DNA of 62,648 nt from Psychrobacillus sp040274765 (GTDB lineage Bacteria; Bacillota; Bacilli; Bacillales_A; Planococcaceae). A program made the position numbers and the translations under genes. The stretch's first letter is position 1. The number at the start of each line of letters is the position of its first letter. The notes beneath the pieces are model-generated. The model made no database searches. It was not told the DNA's origin and saw nothing but the letters and a program-made list of their open reading frames with translations. This document shows, piece after piece, positions 1-8,523 of the stretch. The stretch covers positions 1 to 62,648 of the forward strand of contig JBEMAY010000011.1 in assembly GCA_040274765.1 (NCBI GenBank), written 5' to 3'.

Positions 1-92
1 GCGTCAATCAAGCCGAAGCTTGTTGATGCTGTATGTCTTAACGTTTTGCATGTTCAGTTTTCAATGTTCATTGTGTCGATTTGTTTCGACAG
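1..92 (-). other. 5' leader of an rRNA operon (16S just outside the window)
   Basis: Read on the minus strand, this stretch follows two strong promoters and encodes no protein. At about 51-70 it carries a TTGAAAACTGAAC motif, which resembles the boxA-like antitermination region found just before 16S genes in Bacillus. At 9-22 there is a CAAGC-UUCG-GCUUG hairpin with a UUCG tetraloop. The 16S gene itself is not in the window, so this is an inference from the leader and promoter pattern. Confidence 0.72.
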
Positions 93-99
93 CTTTATT

Positions 100-128
100 A
101 TCTTATCAAATCTGATTATCATTGTCAA
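100..128 (-). promoter_or_regulatory. rRNA operon promoter P2
   Basis: On the minus strand, TTGACA (123-128) is followed after 17 nt by TAAGAT (100-105), close to the sigma-A consensus with ideal spacing. It drives transcription leftwards into the predicted rRNA leader. Confidence 0.8.
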
Positions 129-182
129 CAACTTTTTAAAATTTGTTTTTTTGTAATCAGAAGTAAAAGTAACAACTTGATT

Positions 183-212
183 ACTATACCACCCTTTTAA
201 ACTATTCGTCAA
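183..212 (-). promoter_or_regulatory. rRNA operon promoter P1
   Basis: On the minus strand, TTGACG (207-212) is followed after 18 nt by TATAGT (183-188). It lies about 84 bp upstream of the second promoter, giving the tandem P1/P2 arrangement typical of Bacillus rrn operons. Confidence 0.7.
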
Positions 213-309
213 CACTATTTTTAATAAAATACGCTTAAATATAATAACAATTTATTCAGATAAATCTCCCTAAAGTATATAGGCTTTATAGAACCTAAAT
301 CATTTACTT

Positions 310-828
310 CTATTTAGCCGCTAAGGGCATAATATCTTCCCACCCGTATACTAGCTCATTAAGCTTTACTCCACCGATTTCTACTATTATACTATCTATC
401 TTCTTTGCACCAAGCTTCTCATAAAAATGTCGCGAAGGGTTATCTTCTAGAACAAGTACTAACATAGTAAAGACCCCCTGGTTCGTTAGCTCTTTTACTA
501 TAGAATCGATTAATAACTTACCAATACCTATCCCCTGATATTCTTTTAAAATATAGATGGCATATATTTCCCCATTATAATTCGAGTAATCCCCACTTCG
601 TTCCTTTCCCCCAGAAGCAAAACCAACGATTTGATTATTTTCATCTTCAGCTACATAAACTCCTCCGTCTGGAATAACAGAAAACCAGTAATCAGCTCTC
701 CTTTCAAAAGAAAGGTTATTTAAAAATTCCTCCGGTACAATATTTACATAAGTAGACTTTCAGCTTTCCACGTGAACTTTGGCAATTCCTTTTGCATCAT
801 ATGGTACTGCTTTTCTTATATGTATCAC
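310..828 (-). pseudogene. GNAT N-acetyltransferase interrupted by an in-frame TGA
   Basis: A single frame runs from GTG at 828 (GGAGG nine nt upstream) to TAG at 310-312, 172 codons, the usual size of a GNAT acetyltransferase. The acetyl-CoA-binding core is intact (EYQGIGIGKLL), as is the C-terminal FYEKLGAK motif. Codon 23 is TGA (760-762), in the context VES-stop-KSTY. Related proteins have Trp there (S-W-x-x-T-Y), so one TGG-to-TGA change explains the break. There is no frameshift. It is either a recent nonsense pseudogene or a sequencing error. The substrate is unknown. Confidence 0.8.
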
Positions 829-913
829 TATGTCATTCCTCCAAACTTAAAGTGAGTTTCTTCTATATACTATAGGTTCTATTTACACACTCTATATCCT
901 TCTTAATTAAAAT

Positions 914-940
914 AAAAAAAGAGAGGCATAAGCCCCTCTT
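914..940 (-). terminator. Terminator of pbuG
   Basis: On the minus strand a GAGGGG/CCTCTC hairpin is followed by seven Ts, just downstream of the permease stop codon. Confidence 0.8.
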
Positions 941-954
941 TATAAAATGCTATT

Positions 955-2286
955 TTATAAGAATATGAAGTAGCCAACAAATACTAGCCACATGCCATAC
1001 ATGATTGGGTGAATTTCTTTTATGCGACCTGCAACGATCATTGTAATTGGATAGAAGATAAATCCAATAGCGATACCAGTTGCAATAGAGTACGTTAAAG
1101 GCATTGCTATAATTACAAAGAAGGCTGGTACTGCAATTTCAAAACGTTTCCAGTCGATTTGACCAATAGAAGAAACCATTAGTACCCCAACAATAATTAA
1201 TGCCGGTGCTGTTACATAAGAAGTAATGACATCTAACAGTGGGAAAAAGAATAAAGAAAGTAAGAACAGAACCCCGGTTACTACTGCAGCAAAACCAGTT
1301 CTTGCTCCAGCCGCTACCCCAGCTGTTGACTCTACATAAGAAGTAGTAGTAGAAGTTCCGGAAACAGCTCCCGCTACTGTAGCAATAGAATCTGCTAACA
1401 ATGCTTTACCTGCACGAGGTAACTTTTCACCCTTCATTAAACCTGCTTGGTTTGCTACGGAGATTAAAGTACCTGCCGTATCAAAGAAATCTACAAACAA
1501 GAACGTTAACACAACAATTAAAAATTGAGCAGTAAGTAATGCGGTTGGGTCTTCAAAAAACACGTCAAATGCTGCTCCGAAAGTAGGAGCCATTGATGGA
1601 ACACTTCCTACAACTGCATCTGGAACTGGAACTAAGCTTAGAATCATACCGACAATCGCAGTCACTAACATACCGTAGAAAATTCCACCCTTAACTCCTT
1701 TTACCATCATAATCACAGTAATGACAAGTCCAAAGATTGTTAATAGAATGTTAGGGTCTGTTAAATCACCTAAGCCTGCTACTGTATTTGGATTGGAAAC
1801 AATAATTTTAGAGTTTTGTAGGCCGACAAATGTGATAAATAAACCAATACCTGCTCCTACTGCATATTTCAACTCAGATGGTATAGCGTTAATAATTGTT
1901 TCTCTTATTCCTGAAAGGGATAAGCATATAAAAATGAGACCAGAGAATAGAACGCCCGTTAAAGCGATTGGCCATGGGATTTCGAACTCAAGTACAACTG
2001 TATAAGCAAAGAATGCATTTAATCCCATACCTGGTGCAAGTGCGATTGGGTATCTAGCCAGCACACCCATTAATATAGATCCGATTGCTGCAGCAATAGC
2101 TGTTGCAGTAAACACAGATCCTTTATCCATGTACATAAACTCTGGTAACCCTTCGATTGTTTCAAGAGATAAAGTCATCGGGTTAACCACTAAGATATAA
2201 GCCATTGCCAAGAATGTTGTCAAACCACCTATAATCTCACGGCGATAGTTTGTTCCTAATTCCTCAAAACGAAAATACTTTTTCAT
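955..2286 (-). CDS. pbuG: Hypoxanthine/guanine permease (NCS2, AzgA type)
   Basis: A 443-residue multi-spanning membrane permease that imports hypoxanthine and guanine by proton symport. The N-terminus MKKYFRFEELGTNYRREIIG followed by GLTTFLAMAYI is characteristic of the AzgA/PbuG branch. The conserved LAPGMGLNAFFAY segment and the GTSTTTSYVES segment are present. The start is set at 2286, because the ATG 12 nt upstream is part of the GGAGG ribosome-binding site. The gene sits behind a guanine-type riboswitch and terminator, so expression should fall when guanine or hypoxanthine is plentiful. In B. subtilis pbuG also follows guaA. Only the exact purine preference is inferred. Confidence 0.93.
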   Translation of the reverse strand: MKKYFRFEELGTNYRREIIGGLTTFLAMAYILVVNPMTLSLETIEGLPEFMYMDKGSVFTATAIAAAIGSILMGVLARYPIALAPGMGLNAFFAYTVVLEFEIPWPIALTGVLFSGLIFICLSLSGIRETIINAIPSELKYAVGAGIGLFITFVGLQNSKIIVSNPNTVAGLGDLTDPNILLTIFGLVITVIMMVKGVKGGIFYGMLVTAIVGMILSLVPVPDAVVGSVPSMAPTFGAAFDVFFEDPTALLTAQFLIVVLTFLFVDFFDTAGTLISVANQAGLMKGEKLPRAGKALLADSIATVAGAVSGTSTTTSYVESTAGVAAGARTGFAAVVTGVLFLLSLFFFPLLDVITSYVTAPALIIVGVLMVSSIGQIDWKRFEIAVPAFFVIIAMPLTYSIATGIAIGFIFYPITMIVAGRIKEIHPIMYGMWLVFVGYFIFL

Positions 2287-2313
2287 AAGTTCCTCCATTT
2301 TTATCGCGACAAC

Positions 2314-2348
2314 GAAAAAAAGTATACTACCATTTCTGGTCGTATACC
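2314..2348 (-). terminator. Riboswitch-controlled attenuator of pbuG
   Basis: Minus strand: GTATAC and ACCA pair with UGGU and GUAUAC around a GAAA loop, followed by seven Ts. It lies between the purine aptamer and the pbuG ribosome-binding site, so it is the likely expression platform. Confidence 0.8.
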
Positions 2349-2387
2349 TCTACTAACCCCAATAAGTGAATATAAATAAGCATCACT

Positions 2388-2456
2388 CATCGTAGTCGGA
2401 TCATTTACGGTGATCCGGTAGAGACTTTTGGGCCTTATTCCCAACGTTATACGACG
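2388..2456 (-). promoter_or_regulatory. Purine riboswitch aptamer, guanine type (pbuG leader)
   Basis: The minus strand shows the three-helix purine aptamer. P1 is CGUCGUA/UACGAUG; P2 is UUGGG/CCCAA around AAUAAGG; P3 is CCGGAUCA/UGAUCCG around CCGUAAA. The core UCUACC and GACUAC are intact. The nucleotide that pairs with the ligand is C (GACUAC), which in the family specifies guanine or hypoxanthine rather than adenine. Confidence 0.93.
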
Positions 2457-2606
2457 ACATAATTAAATTATGTAGTAAATATAACATCGAATTATGACGA
2501 AATCAATAGAAAAACCGAACATTTTTTTCATTAACCAAATAATAGTTCGTTTTCTGCTTATAGATAAAGCAATTTCTGAAGGAAAATAGACCTATTCTAT
2601 TATAAA

Positions 2607-2642
2607 TAAAAAACTTGAAAACCAACAAATTAGTTTCCAAGC
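2607..2642 (-). terminator. Terminator downstream of the small ORF at 2797-2946
   Basis: Minus strand: CUUGGAAAC pairs with GUUUUCAAG (one G-U pair), followed by six Ts. The interval 2460-2797 holds no other recognisable feature. Confidence 0.65.
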
Positions 2643-2796
2643 TCTTCACTAGTTATTATTTAACGTCATTTTTGGGTAGTTCTACAGTATGGTGAATCCT
2701 TAAAATTCAGTATCGGCTACCCATACATTACCGAGCCTATTCATCACTTTTAAAAATTTAAAACAAGTTAAACATCTTCCTATGTTCACATTCATA

Positions 2797-2946
2797 TTAT
2801 TTATCTGTTTGTTTTTGCTTGTTCTTCAAATACTCTGTACGTATTTTTTCAAGTTGCTGCTTTTTATCAAATTTAGCTGGCTTTTGTTTTTCATGATACT
2901 TTGCCACAGCCGCCTTACCTTTTGTATCCAATTGATATTTTCCCAT
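2797..2946 (-). CDS. Small basic protein of unknown function (49 aa)
   Basis: Not recognised as a named family. The frame starts at ATG 2946 after AGGTGA seven nt upstream and encodes 49 residues (MGKYQLDTKGKAAVAKYHEK at the N-terminus). It is very rich in Lys and Gln, has no Cys and no membrane segment, and probably forms a helix. A terminator lies downstream at 2607-2642, so it looks like its own transcription unit. The longer plus-strand frame over the same DNA is low-complexity Phe/Leu and has no ribosome-binding site. Confidence 0.65.
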   Translation of the reverse strand: MGKYQLDTKGKAAVAKYHEKQKPAKFDKKQQLEKIRTEYLKNKQKQTDK

Positions 2947-3181
2947 TTGTTCACCTACTTTTCTTAACTCTTATAGAGAATCTATTCAACAAATATAATA
3001 TACCTTATCTTACTGAAGTTAACCTTATACTTTATATTCCCCGCTAACGTTCCATATATCAGTAAAAACATTAAAAACTTAGTATAACAGTTCATCGCCA
3101 AAAGGTATTCATATACTTACCTTTACAATCTCAAATAAGATTATTCAATTAAACATCATCTTTCAACTATTTTAACCAAAT
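2947..3181. other. AT-rich intergenic DNA
   Basis: I see no gene, repeat or structured element here; it presumably carries the promoter of the 49-aa gene. Confidence 0.5.
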
Positions 3182-3226
3182 AAAAACCCCTTTTAGTTAT
3201 CTGTTATCAATAACTAAAAGAGGATT
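3182..3226 (-). terminator. Terminator of guaA
   Basis: A hairpin with CCTCTTTTAGTTAT pairing with ATAACTAAAAGGGG is followed on the minus strand by a T-rich tract, about 60 bp after the guaA stop codon. Confidence 0.8.
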
Positions 3227-3284
3227 TAATATTTGAGATATGTTAATCACAAGGTATAACTTTGTTTATAATTAAAATACAGTC

Positions 3285-4838
3285 CTATTCCCACTCAATC
3301 GTAGCTGGTGGCTTACTCGTAATGTCATACAGCACGCGGTTGATGTGTGGTACTTCGTTTACTAAACGAACTGATACCTTTTCTAGTACGTCCCATGGGA
3401 TACGTGCCCAGTCAGAGGTCATGCCGTCGATAGAGGTAACTGCACGGATACCGATTGCGTAGTCGTAGGTTCTTGCGTCACCCATTACACCAACGCTGCG
3501 GATATCAGGAAGCACCGTGAAGTATTGCCAGATATCGCGCTCTAAGCCAGCTTTAGCGATTTCTTCGCGTAGGATGGCATCAGACTCACGTACGATTTCT
3601 AGTTTTTCTTCTGTTACTTCTCCAAGAACTCGGATAGCTAGTCCAGGACCCGGGAAAGGTTGGCGCCATACGATTTCATCAGCTAAACCTAGCTCTGAGC
3701 CTAATGCTCGAACCTCATCTTTGAATAAAGTCTTCAAAGGCTCGATCAGTTTGAACTGCATGTCCTCAGGAAGTCCACCAACGTTATGGTGAGATTTAAT
3801 CGTTTGTGCAGTAGCTGTTCCACTTTCAATAATATCTGTGTAAAGCGTACCTTGCGCAAGGAAATCCATACCTTCTAATTTAGACGCTTCATCATCGAAC
3901 ACGTAAATAAATTCATTACCAATAATTTTACGTTTTTTCTCTGGATCAGAAACTCCAGCTAATTTATTCATAAATCGCTCACGCGCATCAATTTTAATAA
4001 CGTTCATATGGAAGCCTTCAGAGAAGGTTTTCATAACACCCTCTGCTTCATCCTTGCGAAGGAGATTATGGTCTACGAACATACAAGTAAGCTGATCACC
4101 AATTGCTTTGTGGATTAGGACTGCAACTACCGAGGAATCTACTCCTCCACTTAGCGCACAAAGGACTTTCTTGTCCCCAACTGTTTCACGAATTTTTTCG
4201 ATTTCCATTTCAATGAAACTTTCCATTGACCAATCGCCTTTTGCCTTACAAACATCAAATACGAATTGGCGAAGTAGCTCTAGCCCGTATACAGAGTGAC
4301 GTACTTCTGGGTGGAATTGCACAGCATATAAGCCTTTTTCAACATTTGCCATAGCAGCAACATCACATGATGGGCTAGTCGCAATTACTTCAAAGCCTTC
4401 TGGTGCAGCAGTTACGTGATCTCCGTGACTCATCCATACTACATGCTTGGAAGGAAGATCTCCAAATAGTGCCGTCGGATTTTTAATGTCAATCTCGGCT
4501 CTACCGTACTCTCTTGAGAAAGCTTTTTCTACTTTTCCACCAAATTGATAAGCCATTAATTGCATACCATAGCAAATTCCTAGAATAGGTATATTCAAAT
4601 CATAGATTGCTTCATCAATATGAAAAGCTTTCGTATCATATACAGAGTTTGGTCCACCGGAAAAGATGATACCAGTGGCATTCATCTTTTTGATATCCTC
4701 AGCAGTTACAGTATGGGGATGTAATTCACTATACACTCCAAATTCACGGATACGACGAGTGATTAACTGATTGTACTGACTGCCGAAATCTAGAACGACA
4801 ATTTTTTCTTGTTCTTTCAACAATGGAGTTGAAGACAT
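3285..4838 (-). CDS. guaA: GMP synthase (glutamine-hydrolysing)
   Basis: Converts XMP to GMP using ATP and glutamine in the cytosol; the last step of de novo GMP synthesis. The 517 residues match the family length. The class I amidotransferase domain comes first: GICYGMQ holds the nucleophilic Cys and VQFHPEV the catalytic His. Then comes the ATP-pyrophosphatase P-loop ALSGGVDSSV and the C-terminal dimerisation domain ending in TSKPPATIEWE. The start is placed at ATG 4838, with AAGGTGG seven nt upstream; an upstream frame of 17 codons lacks a ribosome-binding site. A guanine-type riboswitch precedes it, so the end product should repress it. It lies between yebA and pbuG as in B. subtilis. Confidence 0.97.
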   Translation of the reverse strand: MSSTPLLKEQEKIVVLDFGSQYNQLITRRIREFGVYSELHPHTVTAEDIKKMNATGIIFSGGPNSVYDTKAFHIDEAIYDLNIPILGICYGMQLMAYQFGGKVEKAFSREYGRAEIDIKNPTALFGDLPSKHVVWMSHGDHVTAAPEGFEVIATSPSCDVAAMANVEKGLYAVQFHPEVRHSVYGLELLRQFVFDVCKAKGDWSMESFIEMEIEKIRETVGDKKVLCALSGGVDSSVVAVLIHKAIGDQLTCMFVDHNLLRKDEAEGVMKTFSEGFHMNVIKIDARERFMNKLAGVSDPEKKRKIIGNEFIYVFDDEASKLEGMDFLAQGTLYTDIIESGTATAQTIKSHHNVGGLPEDMQFKLIEPLKTLFKDEVRALGSELGLADEIVWRQPFPGPGLAIRVLGEVTEEKLEIVRESDAILREEIAKAGLERDIWQYFTVLPDIRSVGVMGDARTYDYAIGIRAVTSIDGMTSDWARIPWDVLEKVSVRLVNEVPHINRVLYDITSKPPATIEWE

Positions 4839-4898
4839 ATGCATTCCACCTTTTCTATATATATATTTAGGCCAATTCGCTAAACCCATTAAGTATAT

Positions 4899-4942
4899 TA
4901 AAAAAACGCGTGCGAAAGTATCCTCTTTCTACGCGTTTTTGC
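4899..4942 (-). terminator. Riboswitch-controlled attenuator of guaA
   Basis: Minus strand: AAAACGCGU pairs with ACGCGUUUU and the hairpin ends in seven Ts, between the aptamer and the guaA ribosome-binding site. An inner AGAAAG/CUUUC pair extends the stem. Confidence 0.8.
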
Positions 4943-4953
4943 TTCTACATGAA

Positions 4954-5000
4954 AAGGTGAATGCAGCTGTCCTTAAAAAAGACATGACTGCATTCACCTT
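4954..5000 (-). promoter_or_regulatory. 13-bp perfect hairpin overlapping riboswitch P1 (switching element)
   Basis: AAGGTGAATGCAG (minus strand 5000-4988) is exactly complementary to CTGCATTCACCTT (4966-4954). Its first four bases, AAGG, are also the 3' strand of aptamer helix P1, so the two structures compete. I infer that it is the antiterminator-side structure. How it disrupts the downstream attenuator is not obvious from the pairing. Confidence 0.6.
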
Positions 5001-5067
5001 CATAGTCAAGTTATTAACGGTAACTTGGTAGAAACATCCGAACCATATTATCGGACATATACGAGGG
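4997..5067 (-). promoter_or_regulatory. Purine riboswitch aptamer, guanine type (guaA leader)
   Basis: Minus strand: P1 is CCCUCGUA/UAUGAAGG with one mismatch. P2 is UCCGA/UCGGA enclosing the conserved UAAUAUGG loop. P3 encloses CCGUUAAU and is flanked by UCUACC and GACUAU. The discriminating base in GACUAU is C, so guanine or hypoxanthine is the expected ligand. Confidence 0.92.
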
Positions 5068-5119
5068 CAACTTGGTCAAATTTAATTTGACTTCAGTTTA
5101 CAGGTTGTTGAGGGTAAAA

Positions 5120-7321
5120 TCAACCGCTTATACGATTGATTAAATATTCCCAACTTTCTCTAATCGATACAAAGTTAAGTTCTTTTTTATTGTTACCATA
5201 AAAGCCCTGTTGATACATTTTAGTTAGATTGGTCATATGCGTGTTTCCAACATCTTTATCAACTTTTTGGGCAAAGTCCAATAAGGTTTGACCTTGCTCT
5301 CTACGAATCCCATGAAGACTTAACTGTTGTAGAAGTTGATGATACATTTTCTCAAAAGAATTCCAATCATTTTTTCGTAGTCTTGCTGCTGGGATTAATA
5401 CCTTAGGCAGCCATTTTCCACGGCGACTATAAGCAAACAGACTTAAGATACCAAGAATTATTAGACCCCAAATGATAGCTACCTTTCTTTCCGCTAACCA
5501 ATCCAACGTGTTTTGTAGGAAGGCCGTAAAGCTAAAGGATACGTGTTCATCATCCTTACCTTTAGTAATTGCTTGGTCTTCAGGTGTCTCCTCCTGTTGT
5601 TCTGGAGTCTGAGGTTCGTCAGTCTGTGACTCTATATCGTATATAACATTGGCACTTGAGGAGAAACCAATGGTCGGCTCAAATGTTATCCATCCCACGT
5701 TTGGAAAATAAGCCTCTACCCACGAGTGGGCATTATTATTCGTTATCTCATAAACCCTTCCAAGTCCCTCGACGTTTGCTCTTTCTCCAGGAGCAAACCC
5801 TTTCACCCATCGTGCAGGGATATTAAGGGAGCGAAGAAGAACAACCATTGAAGTTGAGAAGTTATCACAGTAACCTACCTTCGTTTCAAATAAAAACTGA
5901 TCTACATAATCGGTGTCGCCTGTAGGAACCGCAGCCATCGTTTGATTGTAGCTAAAGTTATTTCCTCTGAAATAGCGTTCAATATTAAGCGCTTTATCAT
6001 AGAGACTGATCCGATCCTCCGTAATAGTAACAGCTAGCTCTTTCACTCTCTCCGGTAGTGTGTCAGGCAGCTGTAAATATCGCTGGAACTCAGCCGGTAT
6101 AGAGTTTAGGTCTTCTACAGACGTTTCTCTCAATGCTTGAAGACTGTAAGTGGGCTCACTAAATGTCACATTGTAATCCCATAGACTAGAGTTACCGCTA
6201 TTAAGGACTGTGATTTTTTGACTTAACGGATTCATTGTAAACCAAGCTTCTTCATAGGTTTGTATGCTTTTAATACCGTACGGCTGAAGAATGGGTGGAA
6301 AGTCTTGCGCCATTACTATATTGGCTTCCTCCGTATATTCCGCTTCTCCTGGTGGGAAATCCGTTTCAAACAGCTCCGCGCTCCCAAAGCTGTGTAACCC
6401 GGTCTCCTGATCGGATTGTACCCAACCTTTTGAGGTATACGTATCTTTCGTTTCTACCTTCCAATATTGCTGGGAGTCAATATTCGCCCAAAAGACAGGT
6501 GTATCATCACTTTGGAAGGCTCCACCTAGCTGCTCATCGTTTTCTCCATAACCAACCCTCTTTACACCATTGACACTAGTGCCATTCCCCTCACGCTCAT
6601 CCACTTCAAGTGTTGAGGTAGTGAAGAAAGGAACGGGGTCGGGCCATATAGGTCCTGCTTTTGGCATCGCATATGCCGTTATGCCACTAACCATCAGTAA
6701 CGTAACTAAGCTAATAATAGATGCTGTAACAAAAGAGCCTTTTATGGAGACTTGATTTTCTTTTAATAACTTTTGCATATATAGTAATCCCATAATTATA
6801 AATCCTGATATTAAAGTGATGACTATTGAACTTTTGCCATTGTAGGGGCTAAATGTATCCAAAATAGTTATAAATAAAACGGTCAAGATGAAAAACAACA
6901 AAAGAGAATTTCGTACTTTTATCCAATAATTTAGTAAATAGGTAGTCATCCAAAGCAGAATAAAGAACAAAAAGGTCCGAAACGGATCAGTTATTGCTGC
7001 CCACTCCTGACTTAAAATAGAGAAGAAATTGTGCTGAAACTCTAGTCCAAGATAATTCAAAGAGTCTTTGGACATAATAGAATAATCTGTATAAATATAG
7101 ACTATAGTGCAACCGATAAATATTAACTTAATCGGTATGGTAAGCTTCCAGCTAAGCATTACTAAATAAAATAAAAAGGATGCTGCCAGATAAATAACAA
7201 ACAACGATAAGTGGTCGGTATTTGTCAGTTCCATAACTGGCTTCAGCCATTCCACCAATAATAGACAGGTAAATATATAAATTAAGAAGGAAATAATTCC
7301 TTGCAAGTAATTATCCTTCAT
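5120..7321 (-). CDS. yebA: Membrane transglutaminase-like protein YebA (TgpA/DUF3488 family)
   Basis: A 733-residue membrane protein. About the first 215 residues hold six to seven hydrophobic segments (the TgpA N-terminal region). An external papain-like transglutaminase domain follows, with the catalytic Cys in GYCDNFSTS and His in NAHSWVEAYFP. The third position reads WITFEPT, Glu where classical transglutaminases have Asp. One more membrane segment (IIWGLIILGILSLFAY) comes near residue 620, then a cytoplasmic DUF4129-like tail. The start codon overlaps the DUF58 stop (ATGA), so the three genes are translationally coupled. The target is unknown; an envelope substrate is inferred from topology. 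Confidence 0.88.
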   Translation of the reverse strand: MKDNYLQGIISFLIYIFTCLLLVEWLKPVMELTNTDHLSLFVIYLAASFLFYLVMLSWKLTIPIKLIFIGCTIVYIYTDYSIMSKDSLNYLGLEFQHNFFSILSQEWAAITDPFRTFLFFILLWMTTYLLNYWIKVRNSLLLFFILTVLFITILDTFSPYNGKSSIVITLISGFIIMGLLYMQKLLKENQVSIKGSFVTASIISLVTLLMVSGITAYAMPKAGPIWPDPVPFFTTSTLEVDEREGNGTSVNGVKRVGYGENDEQLGGAFQSDDTPVFWANIDSQQYWKVETKDTYTSKGWVQSDQETGLHSFGSAELFETDFPPGEAEYTEEANIVMAQDFPPILQPYGIKSIQTYEEAWFTMNPLSQKITVLNSGNSSLWDYNVTFSEPTYSLQALRETSVEDLNSIPAEFQRYLQLPDTLPERVKELAVTITEDRISLYDKALNIERYFRGNNFSYNQTMAAVPTGDTDYVDQFLFETKVGYCDNFSTSMVVLLRSLNIPARWVKGFAPGERANVEGLGRVYEITNNNAHSWVEAYFPNVGWITFEPTIGFSSSANVIYDIESQTDEPQTPEQQEETPEDQAITKGKDDEHVSFSFTAFLQNTLDWLAERKVAIIWGLIILGILSLFAYSRRGKWLPKVLIPAARLRKNDWNSFEKMYHQLLQQLSLHGIRREQGQTLLDFAQKVDKDVGNTHMTNLTKMYQQGFYGNNKKELNFVSIRESWEYLINRISG

Positions 7322-8523
7322 GAACGATTCACCTCCATAAACGCTTGGGCAAAACGGTCCTTCGTAATATTATGTGCATCTACCCCTCTACTTTTTGCAT
7401 ATTGGTAGAGTGTAGTTTCATTTTTACTTGGTTTCTCGTTTTTGTTTTTTACAACAAAGCATCTGCATAAACGTAAGTTTCCTGCGTTACGATTTATGCC
7501 ATCAATCCACTCATGCGTTAACTCGCTTGTTATATATAATAACGAAGTGGCTTGAGCCAATGCTGGCTCCTGAGATATGACTTGTTCCATAGGCTTGTTT
7601 AAGTCAGGTTGCACTTTTGTTAAATGATATAGAACCTGGTGCAGCTGTGCCTCGTTCTCTACATTTGGCAGGAAGAAACGATCTTCTCCGAGAGATAAGA
7701 AAGCACTGCTGGCTTGATGGCGAACAATTGCCTGCATAATTGAGGCAGCTAAATCTACGACATCCTCAAACATAGGAGTTAACGTACGATCGATTAGTAT
7801 GAACAGATCCTGAGATTGACGATCTTCAAATTCCTTCGTTTTGAGGGTTTGGGTACGGGCAAAAGACTTCCAATGTATCCAAGAAACTCGGTCTCCAGGC
7901 TGATAGGAACGTACTCCAGTCGCCATGGTGGTATCCTTCATCACTTGAATCCTGGAAGCAGCTGCCCCTTGATCATACCTAGTTTCCATTGGTATATAAA
8001 TCATATCCGTCAGATTCGGAAAGACTAGTAAGGTTTTTGGATTTGATATAAATACGCTTTTTTTCATCCAACCAAATAAATCACTTATTTCAATCTTTGT
8101 TCCTTCTAAAACATGCTCACCTCGTGGCATATGCTCTATTTCATACGTCCAGGTAAACTCTTTTTTTATTCCCCAAAAAACAAGCTGTCTCCTCGATCCA
8201 GTATGCAAAAGCGAAGGTCCAACCTTTTCTTCAAACCAAACAAACAGCAAGGGAAAGCGATTATTTCTTGTCACCTTGATTGATGCAGAGAATCTTCCTC
8301 CGCTATATACTTTCCGTGTTTCAATTATCCGCTCCGCTTCTAATTTAGAGAGTGGGTAAAAAAACAGGAGAAGGGAGTAAAGAGATAGAGGGACAATGAG
8401 GTAAAAAAGAAACCAGCTGACAAAGCCTCCCTGAAACATTGCATATACAAAAGTCCCCAACAATAAAACGAGGATTCCGATAAAACCTTTATATTTCTTT
8501 AATCCTTTTATCCGATCAATCAT
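7318..8523 (-). CDS. yeaD: DUF58 protein YeaD
   Basis: A 401-residue protein with two N-terminal membrane segments (about 14-50) and a DUF58 domain. The family signature YQPGDRVSWIHWKSFARTQ lies near residue 210, followed by a von Willebrand-like fold (LFILIDRTL). DUF58 proteins are usually encoded beside MoxR ATPases and TgpA-type transglutaminases, exactly as here. It overlaps yeaC by four bases at its start and yebA by four at its end. The role is probably scaffold or adaptor for the ATPase; the substrate is unknown. Confidence 0.88.
   Translation of the reverse strand: MIDRIKGLKKYKGFIGILVLLLGTFVYAMFQGGFVSWFLFYLIVPLSLYSLLLFFYPLSKLEAERIIETRKVYSGGRFSASIKVTRNNRFPLLFVWFEEKVGPSLLHTGSRRQLVFWGIKKEFTWTYEIEHMPRGEHVLEGTKIEISDLFGWMKKSVFISNPKTLLVFPNLTDMIYIPMETRYDQGAAASRIQVMKDTTMATGVRSYQPGDRVSWIHWKSFARTQTLKTKEFEDRQSQDLFILIDRTLTPMFEDVVDLAASIMQAIVRHQASSAFLSLGEDRFFLPNVENEAQLHQVLYHLTKVQPDLNKPMEQVISQEPALAQATSLLYITSELTHEWIDGINRNAGNLRLCRCFVVKNKNEKPSKNETTLYQYAKSRGVDAHNITKDRFAQAFMEVNRS

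Noticed and set aside
2782..2967. A 61-codon plus-strand hydrophobic frame
   Set aside because: It is Phe/Leu-rich because it is antisense to the Lys-rich 49-aa protein, and lacks a ribosome-binding site.
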